A stretch of DNA of 10,368 nt from an uncultured Lachnospiraceae bacterium (GCA_910586255.1 CAJUHR010000063.1:1-10368), one strand, 5' to 3'. Shown: positions 1-7,481, counted from the stretch's first letter. Numbers and translations are program-made. The notes: generated by a model from the letters alone, not told the origin.

Positions 1-1366
1 CCTCCGCACTTTCCGAGTTTGGTGCAAACCCTCCGAACAGGATATCCTGGCAGTTGTCGATGATGATCTCACTGTCCTCTTTCCCATAGTTCTTCTGCAG
101 CTGGGCAAAGGACTGGATAATGGGCACCATACTGATACGGCGGGAGCGTCCTGCGGAGAACAGCATTTCCAGGGATTCAATCTTAGGAATGGTCCCGATT
201 TCGTCCCCGAAAATCACCACTCGGTTGGGAAGCTTCCCGCCATGCTCATCTGCGATGGACAGCATCTCCCGGTAAATCTGCTGTAAAAACAGGCTGACCA
301 TAAAGTATTTCGTGTTATCTTCCTCCGGCAGCACAATAAAAATCGCTGACTTTGAATTACAAAAAGTTTCCGTATCCATGGAGCCGTCAAAACACAGGAT
401 CTGTTCCATCTCTGAATCCAGGAATGCGTTCAGTCTGGACATGGCCGTGGAAAGCACAGACGCCATGGCCTGGTCTGCGGTATTTAAGGCTGCCCCGGCA
501 AACCATCTGGCATTATGCTCTGGAGGAAGCTTTTGCATCAGCAGCTGAAACTGATTCTTTCCTTTCACCGGGGAAGGTGCCAACAAATCCTGGATGAGCT
601 TGAACACGCTGACAATGTGGCGCTGCTCCTTTGGACAGTATTCTGCAATCAGCAGAAGCACACTGGTCAGGAGACCCTCGGCGGCATCATAGAAAAATGC
701 ATTCTGCCCGTAACTGGAGGAATCTGCCCCGGAGCTGATGATGGTCTTGGCTGTAATCTTGGCATACTTTTCTGCTTTGGCCTTGTATGCCAGGTTCTCC
801 GGATCCTCCAGCCACAGATCCATGTATTTGTTCACCATCCCCAGGATATTGTCCCCGTCAGAGCGTGTGGGGTTTCTAAGATCCAGGATGGATATTTTAT
901 AGCCATAGTATTTTTCTGCGATCCCTGCATAATTCCGGAACAGATCCCCTTTGGTATCCGTACAGAGAAAACTCATGCCGCTGGCGCAGGCATATTCGAT
1001 ACAGGGATAGAGAAAGTTTGCCGTTTTCCCCACACCGGCAGCACCGATCATCAGAAGATGGATGTCGCCGGAATCGACCATGGCAGTGACGCTGCCATGG
1101 GAGAACTTTCCTCCCACCACGATGCCCTGGGTTTCCGGCAGGTTCTTTCCCTGCCTCCACAGCTTCGGCTCGTATGGGACATGGGTATAGGTCTTTTTGA
1201 CCTCCCTATCCGTGGCAAAGCGGGCTGTCCCATACTGGCCGTCCCCGACTGTTTTGGATTTGATCCCGTCCAGGTTATAATGGCTGGACAGGAACGTGAC
1301 CAGTCCTAACAGGGCGAACATCCCCAGTCCTGCACACAACAGAATTATAATCTGTGTCGTCTGCAT
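1..1366 (-). CDS. VirD4/TraG-type conjugative coupling ATPase (C-terminus beyond left edge)
   Basis: Type IV coupling protein: a membrane-anchored hexameric ATPase that recruits the relaxase-DNA complex to the type IV secretion channel. 455 residues are visible and the frame runs off the left edge without a stop. ATG at 1366 is preceded by GGAGAG. Residues 5-27 form a hydrophobic membrane segment. The Walker A motif GAAGVGKTA is at residues 108-116. The Walker B motif VVIFGDEIG is at about 381-389 and ends in D388-E389. After it comes a QSFAQLQKNYG stretch typical of VirD4/TraG C-terminal lobes. Only one membrane segment is seen, as in the Tn1549-like class, where VirD4 proteins are often this compact at the N-terminus. 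It lies 168 bp downstream of the DUF3991/TOPRIM gene, the usual order in these elements. No lesion is visible in the part present. Confidence 0.95.
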   Translation of the reverse strand, partial: MQTTQIIILLCAGLGMFALLGLVTFLSSHYNLDGIKSKTVGDGQYGTARFATDREVKKTYTHVPYEPKLWRQGKNLPETQGIVVGGKFSHGSVTAMVDSGDIHLLMIGAAGVGKTANFLYPCIEYACASGMSFLCTDTKGDLFRNYAGIAEKYYGYKISILDLRNPTRSDGDNILGMVNKYMDLWLEDPENLAYKAKAEKYAKITAKTIISSGADSSSYGQNAFFYDAAEGLLTSVLLLIAEYCPKEQRHIVSVFKLIQDLLAPSPVKGKNQFQLLMQKLPPEHNARWFAGAALNTADQAMASVLSTAMSRLNAFLDSEMEQILCFDGSMDTETFCNSKSAIFIVLPEEDNTKYFMVSLFLQQIYREMLSIADEHGGKLPNRVVIFGDEIGTIPKIESLEMLFSAGRSRRISMVPIIQSFAQLQKNYGKEDSEIIIDNCQDILFGGFAPNSESAE

Positions 1367-1459
1367 GTTTACTCTCCTCTCTACAAACTCTGTCAACAAG
1401 CACGATTTTGTTATGTGGACGGCATTTCAGAGTAAATACCACGCCCCTGCACCTGACTG

Positions 1460-1477
1460 ACCAATCAACTACCAATC
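1460..1477. repeat. Short direct repeat upstream of the coupling-protein gene
   Basis: ACCAATC occurs twice, at 1460-1466 and 1471-1477, an 11-bp step of about one helical turn. It lies in the 168-bp gap between the TOPRIM gene and the coupling-protein gene. Such spacing suits a dimeric regulator, but no clear -35/-10 pair is visible in this gap, so an operator role is only a guess. The gap otherwise holds the coupling protein's ribosome binding site and no supported gene. Confidence 0.3.
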
Positions 1478-1534
1478 ACCGTTTAGAATTAGGAGAAACA
1501 GCCGTTTTCTACAAGGGCTTGGCTGGAAAAACAA

Positions 1535-2389
1535 TCAGGCCATCTGCAGCATCTTTTCCTCCACCAACTCCGGAGGCGGCTTTTCCTCTGCCGGGACAGC
1601 TACCATGCCATGTGCCGCCTTGAGATCCTCATTCCAGTCTTTCCAATGGGATAAATACAGTTCCGTGTCCAGATATCCGGCTTCCGTCAGTTTTTCCTGT
1701 ATCCGTACCGCCGCTTCCATCCCCGCTTCATCGTGATCCAGGCACAGGGAGACATAACTGTGGTTTTTCCACCCGGCCTTATTCAGGGAGATATAGGAGA
1801 GCAGGTCGATGGGGGCCTCAAACACATAAACCTCACTGCTTTTCCCTACCGTGTAGATCCCTTTCTTGTGTGCATGCCTGGCCTTCCCTTCCGGGTCATA
1901 CCCTACAAAGATAGCGTTGTGGTACTGCCTGCTTCCATCCCTGGATGATTCCAGGCTTTCATAGATCAGTTTCTTTTCCGCAAAGGCAGACACCACCTCA
2001 TAGTCCAGCATCCAGCTCTTTAACAGATAGGCGAACACCCGCCTCATATTTTCATTGACGGCAGGCAGAGTGAAGGGGCCTCTTGGGACCTCCTCCTGCT
2101 TTTTGCTCTGCCGATAGGTCTCCTCCTGTTCCCCTCCTAGGAGCATGCTGACCGCATCTGGAAAAGATTTCCCGTAGTAGTAGATGACAAAGTCAATGGC
2201 TACCCCGCCCTTTCCACCGGAGCCATGGTCATACCAGCGGTTTCCCCGGATGGTGATGCTGTGGTCACTGGACATCCTCCACTCCGGTCCGGAGCGCAGA
2301 AGCCTCTCTCCCTGACGCTCCAGGAAATCTTTCAGATCCACCGTATTGGCACGTTCCTTCTGTTCCTCCGTAAAATATACATATCCCAT
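1535..2389 (-). CDS. DUF3991 and TOPRIM domain protein, apparently with two internal deletions
   Basis: Primase-like element protein of 284 residues. ATG at 2389 has a perfect AGGAGG seven bases upstream. The N-terminus (MGYVYFTEEQKERANTVDL, then GNRWYDHGSGGKGGVAIDF) is the zinc-finger-like/DUF3991 part. The TOPRIM part retains the acidic motifs: YVFEAPIDLLSYI (Glu) and CLDHDEAGMEAA (Asp-x-Asp), followed by WKDWNEDL. From memory of the family, about 18-20 residues are missing after GKS (near 1835-1848), where an NVEGSDPRYSF-like block is expected. About 20 are missing between HSYVSLC and LDHDEAG (near 1739-1750), where a CGTSSHA-like strand and helix are expected. Both junctions keep frame. 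The role in transfer is unproven even for intact members; priming of the transferred strand is commonly supposed. It ends with TGA and lies 17 bp downstream of the relaxase tail fragment. Confidence 0.9.
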   Translation of the reverse strand: MGYVYFTEEQKERANTVDLKDFLERQGERLLRSGPEWRMSSDHSITIRGNRWYDHGSGGKGGVAIDFVIYYYGKSFPDAVSMLLGGEQEETYRQSKKQEEVPRGPFTLPAVNENMRRVFAYLLKSWMLDYEVVSAFAEKKLIYESLESSRDGSRQYHNAIFVGYDPEGKARHAHKKGIYTVGKSSEVYVFEAPIDLLSYISLNKAGWKNHSYVSLCLDHDEAGMEAAVRIQEKLTEAGYLDTELYLSHWKDWNEDLKAAHGMVAVPAEEKPPPELVEEKMLQMA

Positions 2390-2406
2390 CTGTTCGCCTC
2401 CTGTCT

Positions 2407-2613
2407 TTACATGGTCTGCTGCGGCTCATGGTCATCCTTCCTATGTCCCTGTGCCATCCGTTTCTCCTGCAGTTTCCGTCTCCGCCTTCTGTCAATATGC
2501 CCCATACCGGAGCCTCCCGATGCCCTCCGGTAATCCTCCTGAAAGATTCTGGACAGATGGTGCATCAGTCTGGTGGCTGCCAGCACCAGATCCGGATCCC
2601 GGAAGGAATCCAT
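2407..2613 (-). CDS. Detached C-terminal tail of the relaxase
   Basis: A 68-residue reading frame from ATG (2613) to TAA (2407-2409). It starts MDSFRDPDLVLAATRLMHH and ends in a very basic stretch (IDRRRRRKLQEKRMAQGHR), then KDDHEPQQ. It is in the same frame as the relaxase and separated from it by a single TAG at 2629-2631, so reading through gives one continuous protein. From memory, related MobP3 relaxases with Sel1 repeats carry a tail of this kind after the last repeat. It is therefore best seen as the relaxase C-terminus cut off by a nonsense change, not as an independent gene. Independent translation is possible: GGA lies 5-6 bases before the ATG, and TTG codons at 2625 and 2622 are alternative starts. 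No strong ribosome binding site supports this. The basic tail could bind DNA or the coupling protein. Confidence 0.7.
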   Translation of the reverse strand: MDSFRDPDLVLAATRLMHHLSRIFQEDYRRASGGSGMGHIDRRRRRKLQEKRMAQGHRKDDHEPQQTM

Positions 2614-2628
2614 GTGTTCCAACAAAAA

Positions 2629-5211
2629 CTATGCATAGATATTTCCCTGGGCTGCGGATGCTTCCAGCAGGAGAACTGCTTTTTCCTTATCACGGGGCAT
2701 CCCCGGCTGACCGCACAGATAGAACTTTCCAAGAGCATACTGGGCGTACTGATTTCCATTTCCTGCCGACATCTCCAGCCAACTCACGGCTTCTTCCAGA
2801 TCCTGCGGCACATCCTCCCCCAAAAGGTACACACTCCCCAGGCGGTACTGGGCAAATGGCAGATCCTGATCAGCTGCTTCGGTAAGCCAGTGGACAGCTT
2901 TCTCCGCATCTTTTGGTATGTTCTTTTCTTCCAGATACAACCTTCCAAGACGGTATGCTGCATATCCGTTCCCTTGTTCCGCTGCTTTTTGCAACAGTTC
3001 CACCGCTTTTTCGGTATCCCTCTCCCCCAGCCGGCCTTCCAGATAGATCTTCGTCAATGCATACTGGGCGGAAGCATTTCCTGCCTCTGCCGCCTTTTCC
3101 AGCCATTCCATAGCCTGACGGATATCTCCGGTTCCGGTATCCAGCCAGAACTTTCCCAGGGCATACTTGGCATTCACATTTCCCAGCTTTGCGGACAGCT
3201 GCCAGTACCGGACAGCCTCTTCCTCATCTTTTTCTGTACCGATACCCTGATGCAGCATCTGTCCCAGACGGTATTGCAGTTTGTCATCATGGCCCTGTTT
3301 CTCCAGAACCAGAAAACCGGAAAATGCATTCTGAAAATGAACTTCCGCCTGTGCTGCCGACTTTTCCGTCCCGCTCCCATTCTGAAACATCTTCCCCAGT
3401 TCATAACTGGCATAAGGATTATCCTGTGCGGCAGATGCCTGATACAGAGTAAATGCATGCTCCAAGTCCTTTTCTACACCCTGGCCTCTGGCATACAGAC
3501 CGGCAAGGGTATACTGGGCATATTTGTGCTGTTTTTCTGCGGCCTGTCTCAACCAGACCGCAGCAGCTTCGTTGTCCTGTATGCAGCCAAGACCGGCGAG
3601 ATACATTTTTCCGATCCGGTACTGCAGATACGTCTTTTTTCTCTCCGGCAGTTCCTTTTCTGCAGACAAAAAGGCTGCCAGCGCTTTGCGGTACCATTCC
3701 TGTGCCGTATCCGGATCCGCCTCCACCCCAAGACCGTCTGCCCACATCCGACCCAGGTCATACATGGCAAGCCCATTCCCTGAATCTGCTTCCAGCGCAA
3801 ACAGACCCATGGCTTCCGCAAAATCCTGCGGGATCCTTTCACTCTCGTACAGATAGCTGCGGGCCAGTTTGTACCACTTGTTCCATTCTGCTTTTGCAGA
3901 CCTATTCTCTCCTTCTTCGTAAAACGGCATTTCCGGTTCCAGCAGGGGATCTTCTGCATTTGTCACAACGCTCCTGTCTTCCGTGACTGCAGAAGCTGCT
4001 TCCGCTTCCTCCCCCTCATCCGAAATGGTTTCTTCTTCCAGCTCATCCAGACGGATCCGGGTGTGGTCATTCCCCTGCATGGAAGTTTCATACAAAAAAT
4101 GGCGATCACCCAATTTCAATGCTTCGGCAATCACCATGTTCTTGATACTTTTCAATTGTTTCTGGCTGGACAGCGGCGGCAGGGACGGAGCCTTTGAGCA
4201 ATAAGTCAGCAGGATCTGATCCTGCCATTCGCCCCATGCCTGGTAGGCTTCCGCTACCGTTGGCTCCTTTGCCAGCTCATCTACGCTCTGATCCACCAGC
4301 CGTTTTACATCCGCTTTCAGATAACCATATACCTTTTTTCCTCTGGTATTTTTCAGTCGCTCGGAAAGCAGTTGCAGCTTCTCCCCGATGGTTGGGTTCT
4401 CACATACACCCTTCTCCTCTGTAAGCAGGCACATCCGTTCTGCCGCTTTCTCCTTCAGGCTGTTTCGCGCCAGATTCTGCCCTTCGTAGATCTGTGCAAA
4501 GTCCTGGCGGAAGATATCATGTGCCAGTTCTGAGCGCATGGCTTCGATACCGGCTTTGGTCAGGTATCCGTCATTGTCCTTTGACGAGTAGACCATCAAA
4601 TGTACATGGGGATGATGCCCTTCATTGTGGAAAGCCGCATACCATCTCAAATCCTCACTGTCGATCTTCATGTACTTACAGAGCATGGCACGTTTGGAAC
4701 GCAGGAGTGTCATCCACTCTCTGGCAGAATCATATCCAAGCCTCGCGGCATCCTCCCGGCGCAGGCTGACCACATGGGTCCAGACAGGGCCTTTGTGTTC
4801 TGACACTTCTTTCTGCACCTCTGCAAGGATCACCGGCTTTCCTGCATCTGTAAACAGGCCATGCTCACCGAGCCGTTCCACGCGGGGACGGTTCGCCAGG
4901 TAATCCACATAGTTTTCTTTCATCGCTGCCATGTCCAGGTTCCGTTCCAGTGCCTGGGTGATGAATTCGGAGGCATTGCCGATAGTGGAATGCTGGCGGT
5001 AGTCTTCATACTCCAGCATGTCTTTGGACTCCGGCATATCTTTCAGGAGCTGCCGAATCAGATCCTTCTGTGCAGGAGTAACCGGAAGATTCTTTTTGCT
5101 CTCATCCACCTTCTCCACACCCTCACGGGTACTGATGTAGCGCACATAGTTCTGCAGATGTTCCGGTGGAGCGTCACGGATGTAGCGGCTAGTGAAGATT
5201 AGTTTTGCCAT
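2629..5211 (-). CDS. MobP3-type relaxase with Sel1-repeat tail, truncated by TAG
   Basis: Relaxase that would nick oriT, bind the 5' end through a tyrosine and be carried with the DNA strand. 860 residues. ATG at 5211 is chosen because GGAGAG lies seven bases upstream; the frame runs 16 codons further up without such a signal. The N-terminus MAKLIFTSRYI is followed by YVRYISTREG (candidate catalytic Tyr22 or Tyr25). THVVSLRREDAARLGY begins at about residue 145. The metal-binding motif GHHPHVHLMVYSS lies at 198-210 (His200, His202, His204). An acidic linker spans about 390-430. From about 463 to the end run ten Sel1-like repeats plus part of an eleventh. The frame stops at TAG (2629-2631) inside that repeat, where sister repeats have CAG. 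The same frame then continues for over 70 codons. Catalytic parts are intact; whether the shortened protein works is unknown. Confidence 0.95.
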   Translation of the reverse strand: MAKLIFTSRYIRDAPPEHLQNYVRYISTREGVEKVDESKKNLPVTPAQKDLIRQLLKDMPESKDMLEYEDYRQHSTIGNASEFITQALERNLDMAAMKENYVDYLANRPRVERLGEHGLFTDAGKPVILAEVQKEVSEHKGPVWTHVVSLRREDAARLGYDSAREWMTLLRSKRAMLCKYMKIDSEDLRWYAAFHNEGHHPHVHLMVYSSKDNDGYLTKAGIEAMRSELAHDIFRQDFAQIYEGQNLARNSLKEKAAERMCLLTEEKGVCENPTIGEKLQLLSERLKNTRGKKVYGYLKADVKRLVDQSVDELAKEPTVAEAYQAWGEWQDQILLTYCSKAPSLPPLSSQKQLKSIKNMVIAEALKLGDRHFLYETSMQGNDHTRIRLDELEEETISDEGEEAEAASAVTEDRSVVTNAEDPLLEPEMPFYEEGENRSAKAEWNKWYKLARSYLYESERIPQDFAEAMGLFALEADSGNGLAMYDLGRMWADGLGVEADPDTAQEWYRKALAAFLSAEKELPERKKTYLQYRIGKMYLAGLGCIQDNEAAAVWLRQAAEKQHKYAQYTLAGLYARGQGVEKDLEHAFTLYQASAAQDNPYASYELGKMFQNGSGTEKSAAQAEVHFQNAFSGFLVLEKQGHDDKLQYRLGQMLHQGIGTEKDEEEAVRYWQLSAKLGNVNAKYALGKFWLDTGTGDIRQAMEWLEKAAEAGNASAQYALTKIYLEGRLGERDTEKAVELLQKAAEQGNGYAAYRLGRLYLEEKNIPKDAEKAVHWLTEAADQDLPFAQYRLGSVYLLGEDVPQDLEEAVSWLEMSAGNGNQYAQYALGKFYLCGQPGMPRDKEKAVLLLEASAAQGNIYA
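2632..3825 (-). repeat. Sel1-like repeat array within the relaxase
   Basis: Coding repeats of about 36 residues covering relaxase residues 463-860. Each reads roughly A-x-x-W/L-x-x-x-A-A-x-x-G-N-x-x-A-Q-Y-x-L-G-x-x-Y-x-x-G-x-G-x-x-x-D. Ten full copies can be laid out, two of them lengthened (LSAEKELPERKKTYLQYRIG and the FSGFLVLEKQGHDDKLQYRLG copy). The eleventh breaks off at GNIYA. Four copies have CAG (Gln) directly after the alanine codon. Sel1 repeats are alpha-alpha solenoids used for protein-protein contact, so a docking role towards other relaxosome or channel proteins is plausible. Confidence 0.9.
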
Positions 5212-5230
5212 AGTTTCTCTCCAAAAAGAA

Positions 5231-5262
5231 AAGGTGAAAGTATTATAATACCCTTCCACCTT
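5231..5262. repeat. Imperfect 32-bp palindrome upstream of the relaxase
   Basis: Outer arms AAGGTG (5231-5236) and CACCTT (5257-5262) enclose a near-symmetric centre that contains GTATTATAATAC on the minus strand. It overlaps the likely relaxase -10 box, so it looks like an operator. On the minus strand it is followed by TTCTTTTT, so it could also act as a weak terminator for the AIPR transcript. The sequence alone does not decide between the two. Confidence 0.5.
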
Positions 5263-5272
5263 GGCCCATCAA
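5242..5272 (-). promoter_or_regulatory. Likely relaxase promoter
   Basis: On the minus strand, TTGATG (5267-5272) is followed after 16 bases by TATTAT (5245-5250). An overlapping perfect TATAAT lies at 5242-5247 (19-base spacing). The ATG of the relaxase is about 30 bases further on. A vegetative sigma-type promoter here would let the relaxase, its tail, the TOPRIM gene and perhaps the coupling protein be expressed independently of the AIPR cargo upstream. Confidence 0.55.
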
Positions 5273-5312
5273 GCATCTTATAACAATAACCTTGAGAATA
5301 TCTTTTTGCATT

Positions 5313-7109
5313 TTATTGATCAATGAATCTTTTCATCTCTGTTGTTTTTTCTAATAGATAATCCGTTGTTTCCTTTCTCTCAAATGTCTTTCTATCATTA
5401 AAATCAATACTTTCTTGCTCTATAATAAAGTCTACAATCTTGCAGAATATTATTGGGTATCGAGAATCATCTTGTAAAATATCAATAATCTTTTGGCAAT
5501 AACTTTCCATAGTATTAGCATTAAACCGTGGAACTTTTTTCCCAGATACATATATTCTAAAAAGCATCATGGCATGATATCTGCACTTATTATACTGCTT
5601 ATCGATAATATTTTCTGATATTAATTTCTCTATTTTATATTGTGTTAAAGAACTTGTATAATATAAAATTGGTTTATCATTTGCTCTAAATATTTTTCCT
5701 CCTACCTTTTTCACTATCGCACCATAATTTCCAGATACTCCGTGAGGATTATCCAAAAACATCGCAGAAACAGATTTTATCTGCTGTGGAATATTAACAA
5801 TTTTGGTTTTAGGAATTGATTCAAGCCTATACTGCCCTGTTCTTCTCTCATAATACAACCGCTGAGCCTCATCATAGGTAGTATAGTACGTTTCCAAATT
5901 TTTTTGAAAATCAGATAATGCCTCCAATTGTTCTGGTTTTATAGAGGTTTGGCTATTTGTAGCTTTTGTAATACTGTTGCGTGTGGTTTCATCCTTTGTC
6001 CCTATAACTTTTATTGGAATTAACAGTTCATCAATATTATCCAAATTTCTATTTTCATAAAGTATGTGACTGGTTTGACAACCATTCACAATTTGGTAAT
6101 CTGTCAACACAGCTGTTGTTCCTGTCAATGAAACTTTTTTCGCAATAATAGTAATTCCATTGTTAAGCATGCAAAATGAATTAATATCTAAATTTTGTAA
6201 TGTACTTAATATGGCCTTATTAACAGAATTTCTATTTCCTAAAAAATCTCGTATATTATCATCGAAAACAGGTTTTAACGAATCACTGTCATTAATAATT
6301 ATTTTTCGATATTCTTTAAACGGTATAACTCCACTATACCCTATACTATCACTATCTTCATCCCCAAACATTACAACACATTTTTCAAATTTAAACTTTG
6401 TTGATAACACATTTTTTGTATTCCGATAAAGTGATTGTATTTCAGTTGCACCACATGGAACAAATTTAATATCTGAAAATATGTTTAACTCTTTTAATTC
6501 CGTTTCATACCTTTCAACTAATTTTTTTAATGTTCTATCTTCAACCCATTTTCCTGTAGTTACATAGTACATTGCCAATTGTGGGTTGGCTTCTATCATA
6601 CACTCTGCATGCTCATAAATATATTCTTTCATTTCAAAAAAGTTCATTATTTCGGATGTGTTAAATTCTGAAATATCATTTGAAAAGAATACTTTAACAA
6701 AATTCATAAAATTTAACATTAGTGCATTGTCAAAAGAAGATGATGTCTTCGCCTGAATGAATACAAATTTAACGTCCAATGAACGATTATTTAAAATTTG
6801 AAATTCAATCTCAGATACAGAGGTAACTAATTTGTGGTTAACAATAATTGCTATACCATCAATTCCTTGGGCATTCTCTCCTGTAGACATATCATTCAAT
6901 CTAATATCTACAATACCATTTTCTTTATTTACACAGCAATAATTGCAAAAATGTTCAAAAACCTTAATCTGATCCATATTCCCTAATTCAAATGAATTAC
7001 AGAACTCCCCAAGAAATTTTTTTGTAATCGGATCCACGATAGTACCTCCTATTCTCAGAATAGTATTATCGTACCAAAATTTCCTTTTCTTTTCAACATA
7101 ATTAGACAT
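5313..7109 (-). CDS. AIPR-family abortive-infection (anti-phage) protein
   Basis: 598 residues, of normal length for the AIPR family (abortive infection phage resistance). ATG at 7109 is preceded by AGAGGTG at seven bases. The N-terminal third carries a nuclease-like signature: GIDGIAIIV (Asp84), then VKFVFIQAKTS (Gln119-x-Lys121), matching a D-(Q)xK PD-(D/E)xK active site. The AIPR core follows: VFDDNIRDFLGNRNSVNKAI (281-300), CMLNNGITIIAKK (313-325), YQIVNGCQTSHIL (338-350) and ITKATNSQTSIKPEQL (380-395). It presumably degrades nucleic acid or aborts growth during phage infection; the trigger is unknown. The gene is conspicuously AT-rich, with many AAA, AAT and ATA codons, unlike its neighbours, which signals recent acquisition as cargo. 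It sits on the same strand as the transfer genes, between the 7197-7481 gene and the relaxase promoter. No partner gene is seen, so it would act alone. Confidence 0.92.
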   Translation of the reverse strand: MSNYVEKKRKFWYDNTILRIGGTIVDPITKKFLGEFCNSFELGNMDQIKVFEHFCNYCCVNKENGIVDIRLNDMSTGENAQGIDGIAIIVNHKLVTSVSEIEFQILNNRSLDVKFVFIQAKTSSSFDNALMLNFMNFVKVFFSNDISEFNTSEIMNFFEMKEYIYEHAECMIEANPQLAMYYVTTGKWVEDRTLKKLVERYETELKELNIFSDIKFVPCGATEIQSLYRNTKNVLSTKFKFEKCVVMFGDEDSDSIGYSGVIPFKEYRKIIINDSDSLKPVFDDNIRDFLGNRNSVNKAILSTLQNLDINSFCMLNNGITIIAKKVSLTGTTAVLTDYQIVNGCQTSHILYENRNLDNIDELLIPIKVIGTKDETTRNSITKATNSQTSIKPEQLEALSDFQKNLETYYTTYDEAQRLYYERRTGQYRLESIPKTKIVNIPQQIKSVSAMFLDNPHGVSGNYGAIVKKVGGKIFRANDKPILYYTSSLTQYKIEKLISENIIDKQYNKCRYHAMMLFRIYVSGKKVPRFNANTMESYCQKIIDILQDDSRYPIIFCKIVDFIIEQESIDFNDRKTFERKETTDYLLEKTTEMKRFIDQ

Positions 7110-7149
7110 TATTTGGCACCTCTTTATAAAGAATTTCTCATAATATAAA

Positions 7150-7183
7150 GTGTCCTAAATATTTGTAATAACACTCAGGACAC
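7150..7183. repeat. Inverted repeat in the AIPR 5' region
   Basis: Perfect 7-bp arms GTGTCCT (7150-7156) and AGGACAC (7177-7183) are separated by 20 AT-rich bases. It lies between the stop of the 7197-7481 gene and the AIPR start. On the minus strand a TATATT box (7142-7147) follows it directly, so the repeat would lie across the -35 region of an AIPR promoter, as an operator might. The long loop and lack of a clean T-run argue against a terminator. Confidence 0.45.
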
Positions 7184-7196
7184 CTCATATCTATTT

Positions 7197-7481
7197 CTAG
7201 AGCCCACCCAGCTTCTTCAGCAGCGCCACGCAGTCCTTCGCTCCCTGCTCATACAGATATAAGCAATCATGGTCCGCCGCCAGCAGGGTCGCCTCCACAT
7301 AATCCGTGATGGCCTTCTTCACATCTTCCGGCAGGTCTTTTGTCTTTTCCTGCATCTCTTTGCTCAGCCTGGCTACCTTATCCTGCAGTTCCTGGTCCTC
7401 CGGCGAATGCTCATTGCGTTCACGCACTGCTGTCTCCGTTATCTCCCGGATCACCATCTCGTAGCTCTCTTCTCTGTCCAT
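7197..7481 (-). CDS. Small helical protein of unknown function
   Basis: 94 residues, starting MDREESYEMVIREITETAVRE. ATG at 7481 is chosen because AAAGGAG lies about ten bases upstream; in-frame codons further up lack such a signal. The protein is highly charged and almost wholly helical by eye. The middle segment (LQDKVARLSKEMQEKTKDL) could form a coiled coil. The C-terminus AADHDCLYLYEQGAKDCVALLKKLGGL resembles the layout of small helical DUF-type proteins common in Clostridia, but I cannot assign a family. It lies between the ribbon-helix-helix gene (gap 83 bp) and the AIPR gene, and is likely the last backbone gene before the cargo insertion. It ends with TAG, showing that TAG is an ordinary stop here. 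Confidence 0.75.
   Translation of the reverse strand: MDREESYEMVIREITETAVRERNEHSPEDQELQDKVARLSKEMQEKTKDLPEDVKKAITDYVEATLLAADHDCLYLYEQGAKDCVALLKKLGGL

Noticed and set aside
41..51. ATATCCTGG resembling the nic core inside the coupling-protein gene
   Set aside because: It lacks the C after the nick position and the upstream inverted repeat, and lies within conserved coding sequence.
515..1309. Plus-strand frame opposite the coupling-protein gene
   Set aside because: The minus strand encodes clear Walker A and B motifs of a VirD4 protein; the plus frame is a shadow.
2428..3783. Long plus-strand reading frame opposite the relaxase
   Set aside because: It is the complement of the Sel1 repeat coding sequence and has no family resemblance or start signal.
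5265..7207. GCCCA on both sides of the AIPR segment (near 5264 and 7202) as a possible target-site duplication
   Set aside because: Only five bases match and no transposase or terminal inverted repeats accompany it; chance is enough.
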